DNA of 64,000 nucleotides from CALOBA01 sp942491465. GTDB taxonomy: Bacteria > Pseudomonadota > Gammaproteobacteria > Chromatiales > Chromatiaceae. Every line of letters starts with the position of its first letter. The stretch's first letter is position 1. Made by a program: the position numbers and the translations under genes. The notes under the pieces were generated by a model. The model saw nothing but the letters and a program-made list of their open reading frames with translations. It searched no databases and was not told the DNA's origin. Shown one piece after another: positions 32,001 through 41,837 of the stretch. The stretch lies in contig CALOBA010000063.1 of the NCBI GenBank assembly GCA_942491465.1, positions 1 to 64,000 on the forward strand, written 5' to 3'.

Positions 32001-34865
32001 TCAGTCGGCTGAGACAGGGATGCGGCGGTTCATCCGCGGGTTGATTCGGCCGGTCAGGGCCTCGTCGACGAGGCGCTCCTGCTGCTCCACATGCATGGGC
32101 CGATGGCCCACGGCCGGCGCCGCCGAGGCCGCGCGGCCGACATAGTAGGGCTGTTTGCCCTCCAGGATCAGGGAGTGGAAGCGATGCTTGATCTGGTCCC
32201 AGGCCCCCTGGTTTTGCGGCTCCTCCTGGCACCAGATCACCTCCTTGGTATCCGGATAGCCGGCGATGATCTCGTCGAACTCGGCCTTCGGGAACGGGTA
32301 GAGCTGCTCGACGCGAACGATGGCCACGTCGGTCAGGGCGCGGGCGCGGCGGGCCTCGAGCAGATCGAAATAGACCTTGCCGCTGCAGAACACCAGCCGG
32401 TCTACGTCGGCGGACTCGATGGGGTCGGACTCGGGAATGATCGGCTGGAAGCGGCCCTCGGCCAGCTCCTCCAGCGACGACACCGCCAGGCGGTGGCGCA
32501 GCAGGCTCTTCGGCGTCATGACGATCAACGGGCGGCGGAAGTCGCGCAGCATCTGCCGGCGCAGCAGGTGGAACATCTGCGCCGGCGTGGTGGGCACGCA
32601 GACCTGGATGTTGTGCTCGGCGCACAGCTGCAGAAAACGCTCGATGCGCGCCGAGGAGTGCTCGGCGCCCTGGCCCTCCATGCCGTGGGGCAGCAGCATG
32701 ACCAGACCGCACTGTAGGCCCCACTTGGTGCCGGCGGAGCTGATGAATTGGTCGATGACCACTTGGGCGCCGTTGGCGAAGTCGCCGAACTGGGCCTCCC
32801 AGAGCGTCAACGCGCCGGGCTCGGCGCTGGCGAAGCCGTATTCGAAGCCGACCACCGCCTCCTCGGACAGGATGGAGTCGATGACGATGAACGGCCCCTG
32901 GTGCGCCCCCAGGTGCTGCAGCGGCGTGTATTCGCGGCCGTCGGCCTGGCAGTGGACCTTGGCGTGGCGGTGGAAGAAGGTGCCGCGCCCGGAGTCCTGG
33001 CCGGACAGGCGCACCGGGTAGCCGGCATCGAGCAGCGTGGCATAGGCCAGGTTCTCGGCAAAGCCCCAGTTGGCGAGCTGATCGCCCTGGGCCATCTTGC
33101 GCCGCTCGGACCAGATCTTGGTCACCCGCGGGTGCAGCTCCAGGTCGTCGGGGACCGCGAGCATGCGCTCGGCGAGTGCCCGCAGTCGCTCGCGCGGGAT
33201 GCCCGTGTCCACCGGTAGGGTCCAATCGTTGCCGCTCAGGGCATGCCAGTCCACGCGGTAGGCGTGGTCCAGCCCGCAGAGCACCGGCCGGGCGACCACC
33301 ACGCCCTGCTCGATGCCGTCGCGGTAGGCGTCGATCATCGCCACGGCGCCGTCGCGGTCGATGATGCCGGCATCGATCAGCCGGTCGGCATAGACGGCGC
33401 GGGCGGTGGGGTGGGCGCGGATGCGCTTGTACATCATCGGCTGGGTCACGGCCGGCTCGTCGGCCTCGTTGTGGCCCAGGCGGCGGTAGCAGATCAGGTC
33501 GATCACCACGTCCTTCTTGAACTGGTTGCGGTAGTCCAGCGCCATGCGGGTGACGAAGATCACCGCCTCGGGGTCGTCGCCGTTCACATGGAAGACCGGC
33601 GCCTGCACCATCTTGGCCACGTCGGTGCAGTACAGCGTCGAGCGGGTATCGAGCGGATTGCTGGTGGTGAAGCCGATCTGATTGTTGACGACAATGTGCA
33701 CCGTGCCGCCGGTGCCGAAGCTGCGTGTCTGCGACAGCTGCAGGGTCTCGGTGACCACACCCTGGCCGGCGAAGGCCGAGTCGCCGTGGATCAGCACCGG
33801 CAGGACCAGGTCGCCGGTGCGGTCGGCGCGGCGACGCTGGCGGGCGCGCACCGAGCCCTGGATCACCGGGTCGATGATCTCCAGGTGCGACGGGTTGAAG
33901 CCGAGTGCCACATGGACGATGCCGCCCGGGGTGTCCACGTCGGTGGAGAAGCCCATGTGATATTTGACGTCGCCGGCGGCCTGGCTCGGCTTCAACGGGC
34001 TGCGGCCCTCGAACTCGGCGAAGATGTCCTGCGGCGGCTTGCCGAGCAGGTTCACCAGCACATTGAGCCGGCCGCGGTGGGCCATGCCGATGACGATCTC
34101 GCGCACGCCCTTGCGCCCCCCGCGCTGCACCAGCTCGTCGAGCAGCGGGATCATCGCCTCGGCACCCTCCAGCGAGAATCGCTTCTGGCCCACGTAGGCG
34201 GTGTGCAGGTACTTCTCCAGCCCCTCGGCCGCGGTCAACAGGGTCAGCAGCCAGCGGCGGTCGGCGTCTTCCAGCTCCGGCCGGGCCCGATAGCCCTCCA
34301 TACGCTTCTGCACCCAGCGCTTCTCCTGCGTGCTGGTGATGTGCATGTACTCGGCGCCGACGGCGCCGCAGTAGATGCGGCGCAGCAGGGCGAGGATCTC
34401 GCGCAGCGTCATCCGGTCCGGCGCGTAGAGCGAGCCGGTGTGGAACACCAGGTCCGCGTCGGTCGGCTCGAGCCCGTGATAGTCGGGCTCCAGGTCCGAC
34501 ACCTTGGGATTTGCGCGCAGGGCCAGCGGATCGAGGTCGGCGACCTGATGGCCGCGATAGCGATAGGTGTTCACCAGCCGCAGCACCGCGGCCTGTTTCT
34601 CCGCCGCGGCGGGTGCCAGGCGCTCGGTGGAGCGCGCCGTGGCGCGGCTGCGCCGCTCCGTGGCCAGGCGCGCGAAGTTGTGCCGAACCGGGCCGTGGGC
34701 GACCTCGTTTGCGGCGTCCAGGCGGATGGCGTTGAAGCGTTCACGCCAGGCTGGATCGATCGCTTCCGGGTCGCGAAGGTACTGCTCGTAGAGGTCTTCG
34801 ATGAAGGCGGCGTTGCCGCCGTATAACGCGGACGAGCTGCGGAACAGCTCCAGCTGGGCGCTCAT
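32001..34865 (-). CDS. sucA: 2-oxoglutarate dehydrogenase E1
   Basis: A 954-residue thiamine-diphosphate E1 subunit. The start at 34865 (MSAQLELFRSSSALYGGNA) matches family N-termini. The ThDP region includes IHGDSAFAGQGVVTETLQLS and IVVNNQIGFTT; later conserved segments are KVHCQADGREYTPLQHL and the C-terminal WCQEEPQNQGAWDQIKHRF. It acts with SucB and a dihydrolipoamide dehydrogenase to make succinyl-CoA. First gene of the sucA-sucB operon; divergent from the small gene at 34991. Confidence 0.96.
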   Translation of the reverse strand: MSAQLELFRSSSALYGGNAAFIEDLYEQYLRDPEAIDPAWRERFNAIRLDAANEVAHGPVRHNFARLATERRSRATARSTERLAPAAAEKQAAVLRLVNTYRYRGHQVADLDPLALRANPKVSDLEPDYHGLEPTDADLVFHTGSLYAPDRMTLREILALLRRIYCGAVGAEYMHITSTQEKRWVQKRMEGYRARPELEDADRRWLLTLLTAAEGLEKYLHTAYVGQKRFSLEGAEAMIPLLDELVQRGGRKGVREIVIGMAHRGRLNVLVNLLGKPPQDIFAEFEGRSPLKPSQAAGDVKYHMGFSTDVDTPGGIVHVALGFNPSHLEIIDPVIQGSVRARQRRRADRTGDLVLPVLIHGDSAFAGQGVVTETLQLSQTRSFGTGGTVHIVVNNQIGFTTSNPLDTRSTLYCTDVAKMVQAPVFHVNGDDPEAVIFVTRMALDYRNQFKKDVVIDLICYRRLGHNEADEPAVTQPMMYKRIRAHPTARAVYADRLIDAGIIDRDGAVAMIDAYRDGIEQGVVVARPVLCGLDHAYRVDWHALSGNDWTLPVDTGIPRERLRALAERMLAVPDDLELHPRVTKIWSERRKMAQGDQLANWGFAENLAYATLLDAGYPVRLSGQDSGRGTFFHRHAKVHCQADGREYTPLQHLGAHQGPFIVIDSILSEEAVVGFEYGFASAEPGALTLWEAQFGDFANGAQVVIDQFISSAGTKWGLQCGLVMLLPHGMEGQGAEHSSARIERFLQLCAEHNIQVCVPTTPAQMFHLLRRQMLRDFRRPLIVMTPKSLLRHRLAVSSLEELAEGRFQPIIPESDPIESADVDRLVFCSGKVYFDLLEARRARALTDVAIVRVEQLYPFPKAEFDEIIAGYPDTKEVIWCQEEPQNQGAWDQIKHRFHSLILEGKQPYYVGRAASAAPAVGHRPMHVEQQERLVDEALTGRINPRMNRRIPVSAD

Positions 34866-34990
34866 GATGCTATGCTCGCGTCGACATGATCTGGATCGGT
34901 CACTGTATATCACAACGACGCGGTCGGATGGGTCGGGACCTCGGCCGCTGCCGCGGGCGGCACTGCGTCGACGTTCATCCAGGTAGCCCT

Positions 34991-35233
34991 ATGACCAACG
35001 ATGTGGAGCCCACGCGGGCGAAGAAAGAGCGTCTGCGCAGAGAGCGTTACCATATTGCCAAGGGCATGGCGGACCTGGCCTACTTCCAGGCCAGACTCAG
35101 CTTGATCGACGGACAGACCAGCACCGGCGCCCGTGCCGCCTTCAAGGCGTTCACGGCGTTGCAGAAGGTGCAGAGTCACCAAATAATGCGCCAGCGCCGT
35201 GATCCCAAACAGGACCCCGGCAAGGGCGGTTGA
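34991..35233 (+). CDS. Small basic conserved-type hypothetical protein
   Basis: An 80-residue soluble protein starting MTNDVEPTRAKKERLRRERYHIAKGMAD and ending in basic residues. It is highly charged and predicted helical, with no hydrophobic segment or known motif. Divergent from sucA and 79 bases upstream of the response regulator on the same strand. The function is unknown. Confidence 0.5.
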   Translation: MTNDVEPTRAKKERLRRERYHIAKGMADLAYFQARLSLIDGQTSTGARAAFKAFTALQKVQSHQIMRQRRDPKQDPGKGG

Positions 35234-35312
35234 CCGCTTGGCGTGATGAAGCCTGCGCCGGCCGCGCCATGCCGGGCTCTTGCCGGGGCGGCCAAGATTT
35301 GACTGAGGCTGT

Positions 35313-35993
35313 ATGGTGCAGAACATCCTGATCGTTGAAGACGAGCCGCGGCTGCGCGGGCTGTTGGTCGACTATCTCCGAGCCGCGGGCTTCGCGGTGC
35401 AGGAGCATAACGACGGCCGCGGCGTCGTCGAGCGCGTGCAGGCCGAGCGTCCTGACCTGGTGCTGCTCGACCTGATGCTGCCCGGCGGCGACGGCCTCGA
35501 CATCTGCCGGACGCTGCGCTCGACGGTCCCGGTGCCCATCATCATCACCACGGCGCGGGTCGAAGAGATCGACCGCCTGCTCGGCCTGGAACTCGGCGCC
35601 GACGACTACATCTGCAAGCCCTACAGCCCGCGCGAGGTCGTCGCCCGAGTCAAGGCCGTGCTGCGACGCGGCGGCGCACCGCCGGCCGTTGCCGGCGGTG
35701 CGCTGAGCATCGACGCGGATGCCCTGCGCGTGCGTGCCGAGGGGCGCGAGATCGAGCTGACCCGCGTCGAGCTGGCCCTGCTGCAGACCCTCTACGCCGC
35801 CCCGGGGCGCATCTTCTCGCGCGAGCTGCTGATGGGGCGGATGTACGACGACCACCGCATCGTCTCCGACCGCACCATCGACAGCCACGTCAAGAAGCTG
35901 CGGCACAAACTCCAGGACCTGCTTCCCGGGCGTGAGCTGATCCATTCAGTCTACGGGGCCGGCTACCGCTATGAGGAGCGTGCGGCGGGGTAG
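35313..35993 (+). CDS. OmpR/BaeR-type response regulator
   Basis: A 226-residue two-domain regulator. The receiver domain has the acidic pair near residues 10-11 (VEDEPRL), the phospho-acceptor D53 in LLDLMLPGG, and the conserved lysine in CKPYSPREVV. The C-terminal winged helix ends in VYGAGYRYE. The receiver region is closest to BaeR, the envelope-stress regulator. No histidine kinase gene is adjacent, so it is orphan in this window. The next gene encodes a Spy-like protein, which in E. coli is a BaeR target. Confidence 0.88.
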   Translation: MVQNILIVEDEPRLRGLLVDYLRAAGFAVQEHNDGRGVVERVQAERPDLVLLDLMLPGGDGLDICRTLRSTVPVPIIITTARVEEIDRLLGLELGADDYICKPYSPREVVARVKAVLRRGGAPPAVAGGALSIDADALRVRAEGREIELTRVELALLQTLYAAPGRIFSRELLMGRMYDDHRIVSDRTIDSHVKKLRHKLQDLLPGRELIHSVYGAGYRYEERAAG

Positions 35994-36144
35994 TCGGTCG
36001 GTGGGCGTTGTTGGGCGCGGCACGGATTTGTCGATTGTTTGTGCAGTTCCTCCACGGCCGTTGCACGTTCTCGGCCTACCTTATAGCCATCGGAACCGCA
36101 GCGGTTTCGATCCAACAGCAACCAACCTGCACAGGAGCAATCGG

Positions 36145-36696
36145 ATGAACCGACAACATGCACACCACACCCAGCTTCGCCGCCGTCTAGCCGTCCTGGT
36201 CGCCGGCCTGGTCCTGAGCGCCACCGCCGCTGCCGGACCTCAGGGCCCCGGTGCCGACCGCGGCCGGGACATGGAGGCGAAACTCGATCGCATGACCGAG
36301 CAGCTCGCCCTGACCGAGGCCCAGCGCGATCAGATCCAAGCCATTTTCGACGAGCAGCGCGCCGCCACGGCCGAGCGCCGGCAGCAGACCCGCGCGCGCA
36401 TCGATGCGGTCCTGACCGACGAGCAGCGTGCCGAGCGTGATTCCCTCCAGGCGCAGCGCATGGATCGGCGTCTCGAGCGCATGGCCGATCGACTGGACCT
36501 CACCGAGTCGCAGCAGGAACAGATCCGCGCCATCTGGGGGGACAAGCAGGCCGATACAGCGCGGACGCCGGGAGCGCTGCGCGAGCGCATCGACGCGGTG
36601 CTGACCGACGAGCAGCGTGAGCAGCTCGCCGCGCGCGGCGGCCGTCGCCACGGCGGCGGTCCGCGCCACGGCGGCGGTGATCGGGGCGAGTGGTAA
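36145..36696 (+). CDS. Spy/CpxP-like LTxxQ periplasmic protein
   Basis: A 183-residue exported protein. A signal peptide (residues about 12-30, LAVLVAGLVLSATAAAG) precedes a helical domain with repeated motifs LALTEAQRDQIQAIFDEQRA, DAVLTDEQRAERDSLQA and LDLTESQQEQIRAIW, the LTxxQ pattern of Spy and CpxP periplasmic chaperones. The C-terminus is Gly/His-rich (RRHGGGPRHGGGDRGEW), possibly metal-binding. AGGAG precedes the ATG by eight bases. It is beside the BaeR-like regulator, as if under its control. Confidence 0.82.
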   Translation: MNRQHAHHTQLRRRLAVLVAGLVLSATAAAGPQGPGADRGRDMEAKLDRMTEQLALTEAQRDQIQAIFDEQRAATAERRQQTRARIDAVLTDEQRAERDSLQAQRMDRRLERMADRLDLTESQQEQIRAIWGDKQADTARTPGALRERIDAVLTDEQREQLAARGGRRHGGGPRHGGGDRGEW

Positions 36697-36746
36697 TCCC
36701 CGATTCGGCAGGCAGCGAACAGCTTGGCTGACGCTGCCCCGCGTCC

Positions 36747-39290
36747 CTAGACCTCTGGGTCCAGCGTCGCCGTAGCGACACCGACGGCGCTGGCAACAGC
36801 GGCCAACGGCATGGGCTTGTGCCAAAGGAAGCCTTGTCCGCGTCGGCAATCGAGCGCGCTCAAGGCCTGTGCCTCCTCCGGCTCCTCGACGCCCTCGGCG
36901 ATGACTTCGGCTCCGGTCGCGGCTGCCAAGCGGATGATGGCCTCTACGACCCCCTGCTTGGTCGCGTCGCGATGAATCCCGCGCACGAAGGACCTGTCGA
37001 TCTTCAATTCGAAAGGCTGGATCTGCTGGAGGTACTGCATGGAGCTGTAGCCGGTGCCGAAGTCGTCGATGGAAAGACGGAACCCGTGCGCCTTGAGCTG
37101 CCGCACCCTGTCGAGGAAGCCCACCGGCTCATTGGCCGCCGCCGTCTCCGTGATCTCCAAGACCATGCGTCCATGTTCAATACCATGCTGGCGCAGGGTC
37201 CGGCACAGAAAATCCGTTAGACCCTCGTCCGCCAGATCGATCGCGGACAGATTCACCGAGACGGGTAGGTTCGCGAACGGATGGTCCGCGTCCAGCCCGG
37301 CGAGCCATCGGCAAGTCGCGTCGATCACCCAGCGGGTGATGCGGCGGATCATCCCGCCCTGCTCGGCCAAGGCAATAAACTCCCCGGGGCTGACCAATCC
37401 CAGGGTCGGGTGTTGCCAACGGAGCAGCATCTCGCCGCCACAGACGCACCGCGTATCGAGTTGGCATTGCGGCTGGAGGTGAAGCCGCAGTTCATTGCGC
37501 GACGCGGCGCCCCGCAGCTCGTGTGCCACGAACGCGCGGCGCTCGATGACGCGACCCAAACGTTCGTCGTAACAGGCCCAATGCTCGCCTCTCTCCAAGG
37601 CCATCAACAAGGCGACCTGTGCTTGGCTGTAGGCGCGCTCGATATCGAGGCCGACCAGTCGGCTGCCGCCGATGGTCATGCGCGTCCTGACCTTGAGAGA
37701 CTCGCCGAAGCTGAAGCGTTCCGCGACCGCGACCAACTTGCGCATCTCCTGTTCGAGGTCCCGACCATCGGGCAAGCGGCTCAGATCGATCAGCGCGAAT
37801 AGCTGTTCCCCCGGCAATACGGCCAGATAGACGGGGGAGCCGGTTGGCATCGGCAGCGCGATCGACCAGGCTTTTCTGGCCAAATAGGCGCTGATGTGAT
37901 CCGTTTGCCAGCGAAACCCGCTGCCCAGGGTCTCGGGTCCATAGAGACCCACCAGCTCACGATATCCGGTCAGGCCCGCGACCAGCACCATCAGGTCGGA
38001 CCCCGGCTTGCGCATTTCCGGCAAGTATCCCGGCAAGCGTTCCTTCAAGTATCCAAAGCTGGCCACCCGGGCGTCGGGATAGAGTAGGGAGCGTTCCAGC
38101 GATTGCCTTTCCATATCCCGGCTGCGATAGGCAAGGGCGACCGAAAACAGCAATAGCTCGCCGACGATGCCGATCAACAAGGCGTTCAATGTCAGTGGGG
38201 TCTGCGGTAGCTTTTGCGTCCATGCGGCAAAGCCCACCGCGCCGCCACCGATGCTAAAGACCCAAGAGATCATGAAGAAGCGCGCGGCAGTGGAGCCGTT
38301 GCGGTGGGACTGCCAGGCCATCGATAGGGTGAACAGCGCCGCGAGCCCAAAGGCCAACGCGAACATCGGCAGCATCCGATGCTCCGGCACGAACAGGCCG
38401 GCGACGGCCCCGAGCAACAAAATCCCGGACAGGATCTTCTCGACGCGTGCATGCCTCGGCGAGATGGTCTTGGCATCGAGCAGCGTCGTGGCGAACCGCA
38501 AGAGCAGAAACACCAAGATGAAATCCAGCGTCAGGATATGCGCGGTGAGCAGCCGTTGGAACTGGATCGGCCACAACAATTGGCCGAATCCCATCAGCGC
38601 GGCCAGAAACGCAAAGGCTGCGACATGGAACGCCAGATACCATCCGTAGGCCCTGCTCCGATAGATGACGTAGATCAGCAGGTTGTATAGCGCCATCCCC
38701 GCCAATAGGGCGATGGCCCCGCCCCACAGTCGATCGCGCGCACTCAACCAGTCCACAGACGCGTCGTGGCGCAACAAGCGCAGAGGCAGCGGCGCCGGCC
38801 CCTCGCCCTGCTTGCGAATGAGCAGCGTGAGGCGCTGCCCGGGCGAGATGTCGAACGCAAAATACGGTCCCTGGTGGCCGGCCCCCGGCTCGGCAGACGC
38901 ATCGGTGACGGGATCGTCCAATCCGAATCCTGCAGCGCGCAGCTCGTCGCCGGCGGCGAACAGGAAAAACGACAGATGCCGCAGGATGTACACGTCGGCG
39001 ACCAGAACGAAGTCCGTGGCTCCGTCCAAGCTCTCGCCCCCGATCAGATCGATCCGGTGCCAACTGATGTGGCCCCCCGGGGCACCCGCCTGCTCGAACA
39101 GGCCGTCGGAGAATGCCTGATTGAGCCAGAAGCCCGGGTCGTCCGCGGCCTGATGGCGCGCATCAATGATCACGGTCGGCAAGTCGCGGGGGAGCTGGAT
39201 CTCAGGGCGAGCCTCCACCGCGATCGTCGCCGCGAACGCCTGGTCCGCGAACCCGAGCACGAGCATTGCGATGAACAGCAGGCGTGTCAT
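36747..39290 (-). CDS. Membrane receptor with 7TMR-DISM, degenerate GGDEF and EAL domains
   Basis: An 847-residue sensor. After a signal peptide (MTRLLFIAMLVLGFADQAFA) comes a periplasmic 7TMR-DISMED2 region (about 25-165), seven membrane helices, a GGDEF-like domain lacking the GGDEF active-site sequence, and an EAL domain (about 600-835). The EAL signature is altered to GGEMLLRW, but DDFGTGYS, the KIDRSFVRG segment and VIAEGVEE with its catalytic glutamate are present, so c-di-GMP hydrolysis is possible with the diguanylate cyclase part inactive. It is transcribed alone upstream of pdxA's convergent-side gap. Confidence 0.85.
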   Translation of the reverse strand: MTRLLFIAMLVLGFADQAFAATIAVEARPEIQLPRDLPTVIIDARHQAADDPGFWLNQAFSDGLFEQAGAPGGHISWHRIDLIGGESLDGATDFVLVADVYILRHLSFFLFAAGDELRAAGFGLDDPVTDASAEPGAGHQGPYFAFDISPGQRLTLLIRKQGEGPAPLPLRLLRHDASVDWLSARDRLWGGAIALLAGMALYNLLIYVIYRSRAYGWYLAFHVAAFAFLAALMGFGQLLWPIQFQRLLTAHILTLDFILVFLLLRFATTLLDAKTISPRHARVEKILSGILLLGAVAGLFVPEHRMLPMFALAFGLAALFTLSMAWQSHRNGSTAARFFMISWVFSIGGGAVGFAAWTQKLPQTPLTLNALLIGIVGELLLFSVALAYRSRDMERQSLERSLLYPDARVASFGYLKERLPGYLPEMRKPGSDLMVLVAGLTGYRELVGLYGPETLGSGFRWQTDHISAYLARKAWSIALPMPTGSPVYLAVLPGEQLFALIDLSRLPDGRDLEQEMRKLVAVAERFSFGESLKVRTRMTIGGSRLVGLDIERAYSQAQVALLMALERGEHWACYDERLGRVIERRAFVAHELRGAASRNELRLHLQPQCQLDTRCVCGGEMLLRWQHPTLGLVSPGEFIALAEQGGMIRRITRWVIDATCRWLAGLDADHPFANLPVSVNLSAIDLADEGLTDFLCRTLRQHGIEHGRMVLEITETAAANEPVGFLDRVRQLKAHGFRLSIDDFGTGYSSMQYLQQIQPFELKIDRSFVRGIHRDATKQGVVEAIIRLAAATGAEVIAEGVEEPEEAQALSALDCRRGQGFLWHKPMPLAAVASAVGVATATLDPEV

Positions 39291-39402
39291 CACCGACTTC
39301 GGGACAAGAAAACCCTCGCTCCGCGGTCGGCAATGCGCCCCTGCAACAGGTGGCATGTAAGCCGGAGAACCGGCCCGGGGATGCGGGCGGAACCCTCGGG
39401 AT

Positions 39403-40413
39403 TCATCTTGCGTGACGGCTTTGACGATCGACCATTGCGGCGGCCATGGCAATGGCATGCTCCAGGCTGCCGGGGTCGGCGCGGTTGGTCGCGGCGAGGT
39501 CGAGGGCGGTGCCGTGGTCGACGGAGGTGCGGATGATGGGCAGGCCGAGGGTGATGTTGACGGCCTCGCCGAAGCCGCCGGCCTTAAGTGCCGGGAGGCC
39601 TTGGTCGTGGTACATGGCGAGGACGGCGTCGGCCCTGGCGAGCTGGGCGGGGATGAAGGCGGTGTCGGCGGGCAGCGGGCCGATGAGGTCGAGGCCATCG
39701 GTGCGCAGCGCCTGCAGCACGGGGATGATGATGTCGATTTCTTCACGGCCGAGGTGGCCGGTTTCGCCGGCGTGGGGGTTGAGGCCGCAGACGAGGATGC
39801 GCGGGTGCGGCAGGCCGAAGCGGTGTCGGAGGTCGGCGGCGAGGGTGCGGATAACGCGTTGGAGCAGATGCGGGGTCAGGGCATCGGCGACTTGGCGCAG
39901 GGGGAGGTGGGTGGTGGCGAGGGCGACGCGCAGGTGTGGGGTCGCCAGCATCATGACGGGCTCGGCCTGGCAGCGCTCGGCGAGGAACTCGGTGTGGCCG
40001 GTGAAGGCGATGCCGGCGTCGTTGATGATGCCCTTGTGCACCGGGCCGGTGACCAGGGCGTCGAATTGGCCATGCAGGCAGCCGTCGCAGGCGGTGGCGA
40101 GGGTGCGCAGCACGTAGTCGGCGTGCGCGGGATTGAGCTGGCCGGGGATGGGTGCGGGCGCGCCCGTGGGGATCGGCAGCAGGCCGAGGTGGCCGCCGCG
40201 CTGGGGTCGGGGGGGGCCGGTCGGGTCGATGGGGTCGAGGCGCAGGGGCAGGCCGAGCCGCTCGGCGCGGGTGCGCAGCAGGTCCGGGTCGGCGACGGCG
40301 ATCAGCGCGGCTCGGTGGTCGTGCTGGGCGATGCGAACGCAGAGGTCAGGGCCGATGCCGGCGGGCTCCCCGGGGGTCAGGGCGATGCGTGGGATGGTTT
40401 GGGGCTCGGGCAT
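39403..40413 (-). CDS. pdxA: 4-hydroxythreonine-4-phosphate dehydrogenase
   Basis: A 336-residue PdxA for pyridoxal 5'-phosphate synthesis, oxidising 4-phosphohydroxy-L-threonine. The start MPEPQTIPRIALTPGEPAGIGPDL is typical. Metal and substrate residues lie in GPVHKGIINDAGIAFTGHTEFLA, the CGLNPHAGETGHLG segment and AMYHDQGLPALK. It follows surA on the same strand (gap 86 bases), as in the lptD-surA-pdxA order of E. coli. Confidence 0.95.
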   Translation of the reverse strand: MPEPQTIPRIALTPGEPAGIGPDLCVRIAQHDHRAALIAVADPDLLRTRAERLGLPLRLDPIDPTGPPRPQRGGHLGLLPIPTGAPAPIPGQLNPAHADYVLRTLATACDGCLHGQFDALVTGPVHKGIINDAGIAFTGHTEFLAERCQAEPVMMLATPHLRVALATTHLPLRQVADALTPHLLQRVIRTLAADLRHRFGLPHPRILVCGLNPHAGETGHLGREEIDIIIPVLQALRTDGLDLIGPLPADTAFIPAQLARADAVLAMYHDQGLPALKAGGFGEAVNITLGLPIIRTSVDHGTALDLAATNRADPGSLEHAIAMAAAMVDRQSRHAR

Positions 40414-40499
40414 CGGGACGGTTCGTTTGTGGCCTGGATTCGGCAGGTGGGACACAGGGGCGCTGCCGAGACCGAGCTCGACGCCCCGTGCCAAACGGC

Positions 40500-41837
40500 T
40501 CAATCGGCGAAGTCGTTGTTCAGCCGTAGCTCGACGTAGGCCTCGTCGCGCAGCTGCTGCAGCCACAGCTCGGTGGCCTCTTCGGCCTTGCGCTGGCGGA
40601 TGGCGTCTTTGGCGCGCAGGCGCATGACCTCGTCGCGGGTGTCCTGGCGACGCCGTTCCAGCACCTGGACAATATGCCAGCCGAACGGGGAGTTGAAGGG
40701 TTGGCTGATCTGATTGTCGCCGAGGCTTGTCATGACCTCTTCGAATTGGGGCACGGTCTCGCCGGGGCTGACCCAGCCGAGGTCGCCGCCGTTGAGGGCG
40801 GAGCCGGTGTCGTCGGAGTGGGAGCGGGCGAGGGTGCCAAAGTCGTCGCCGCCCTGGATGCGCAGCCGAAGCCGTTCGAGGCGCCGCTTGGCGTCCTCGT
40901 CGGAGACGACCTCGTTGGTGCGGATCAGGATGTGCCGGGCGTGGATCTGGGTCAGCGGCTCGGGCTCGTCGCCGCGGATGTCGCTGACGCGGATGAGGTG
41001 GAAGCCGCTGGGACTGCGGATGGGGTCGGACACCTCGCCCTTGGCCAGATTGTTGGCGGGCTCGATGGCCAGGCTCGGGACCTCGGCCATCGGGAACCAG
41101 CCCAGATCGCCGCCGTCCGCCGCGCGACCGCCGTCGGAATGGGTGCGGGCGAGCTGGGCGAAGTCGGCGCCCTTGCGCAGGCGGCCCGCCAGGGTCCGGG
41201 CCTCGTTTTGGGCCTGCTCGACCTGCTCGGGTGTGGCGGGGTCGGGGACGGCGACCAGGATGTGCTGCAGCCGGACCTCGCTGCGGTCGATCAGGGCGTC
41301 GGACTCCTGTTCGAGGAAGCGCTCGACTTCCGGGTCGCTGACGCGGATCTTCTGGATCACCTCCTGCTGCTGGAGTCTGGAGGTGAGGATCTGCATCCGG
41401 GTGTCTTCGCGGAAATCCGAGAACGCGATGCCGTTGGCGACCAGGGCCTCCTGCAACCCCGGCAGATCAAGGCCGTTGCGGTTGGCGATGTTGGCCATGG
41501 CCTGGGTCAGCTCTTCGTCGTCGATCTCGATACCGATGGCCTCGGCGCGCTGCATCTGGAGCCGCTTGGCGATCAGGCGGTCGAGGACCTCCTGCTCCAG
41601 GGTGGCCTGGTCGGGGATGGCGGCGCCGGCCGCCTCCAACTGCGGGCGAACCAGGTTAACCTCGCCTTCGAGTTCGCTCTGGACGATGACGTCGTTGTTG
41701 ACGACGGCAACGATGGAGTCGAGCGGCTGGATCTGCGCCGTTGCGGACAAGGGGGTCGTCAGCACCCAGAGTCCGGCAAGCAGCAGCCCGGTCATGCATG
41801 ATGCCTTCAGCCAGATCCCGGTTCGGTCAATAGTCAT
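40500..41837 (-). CDS. surA: Periplasmic peptidyl-prolyl isomerase/chaperone SurA
   Basis: A 445-residue outer-membrane-protein chaperone. A signal sequence (about 8-35, ending ATAQIQPLD) is followed by the N-terminal SurA domain (IVAVVNNDVIVQSELEG), two parvulin PPIase domains (about 185-285 with IL.AVPDPATPEQ, and about 300-400 with QIHARHILIRTNEVVSDEDAKRRL) and a C-terminal helix. The first ATG overlaps the lptD stop by 11 bases, so the pair is coupled: SurA folds LptD. Confidence 0.95.
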   Translation of the reverse strand: MTIDRTGIWLKASCMTGLLLAGLWVLTTPLSATAQIQPLDSIVAVVNNDVIVQSELEGEVNLVRPQLEAAGAAIPDQATLEQEVLDRLIAKRLQMQRAEAIGIEIDDEELTQAMANIANRNGLDLPGLQEALVANGIAFSDFREDTRMQILTSRLQQQEVIQKIRVSDPEVERFLEQESDALIDRSEVRLQHILVAVPDPATPEQVEQAQNEARTLAGRLRKGADFAQLARTHSDGGRAADGGDLGWFPMAEVPSLAIEPANNLAKGEVSDPIRSPSGFHLIRVSDIRGDEPEPLTQIHARHILIRTNEVVSDEDAKRRLERLRLRIQGGDDFGTLARSHSDDTGSALNGGDLGWVSPGETVPQFEEVMTSLGDNQISQPFNSPFGWHIVQVLERRRQDTRDEVMRLRAKDAIRQRKAEEATELWLQQLRDEAYVELRLNNDFAD

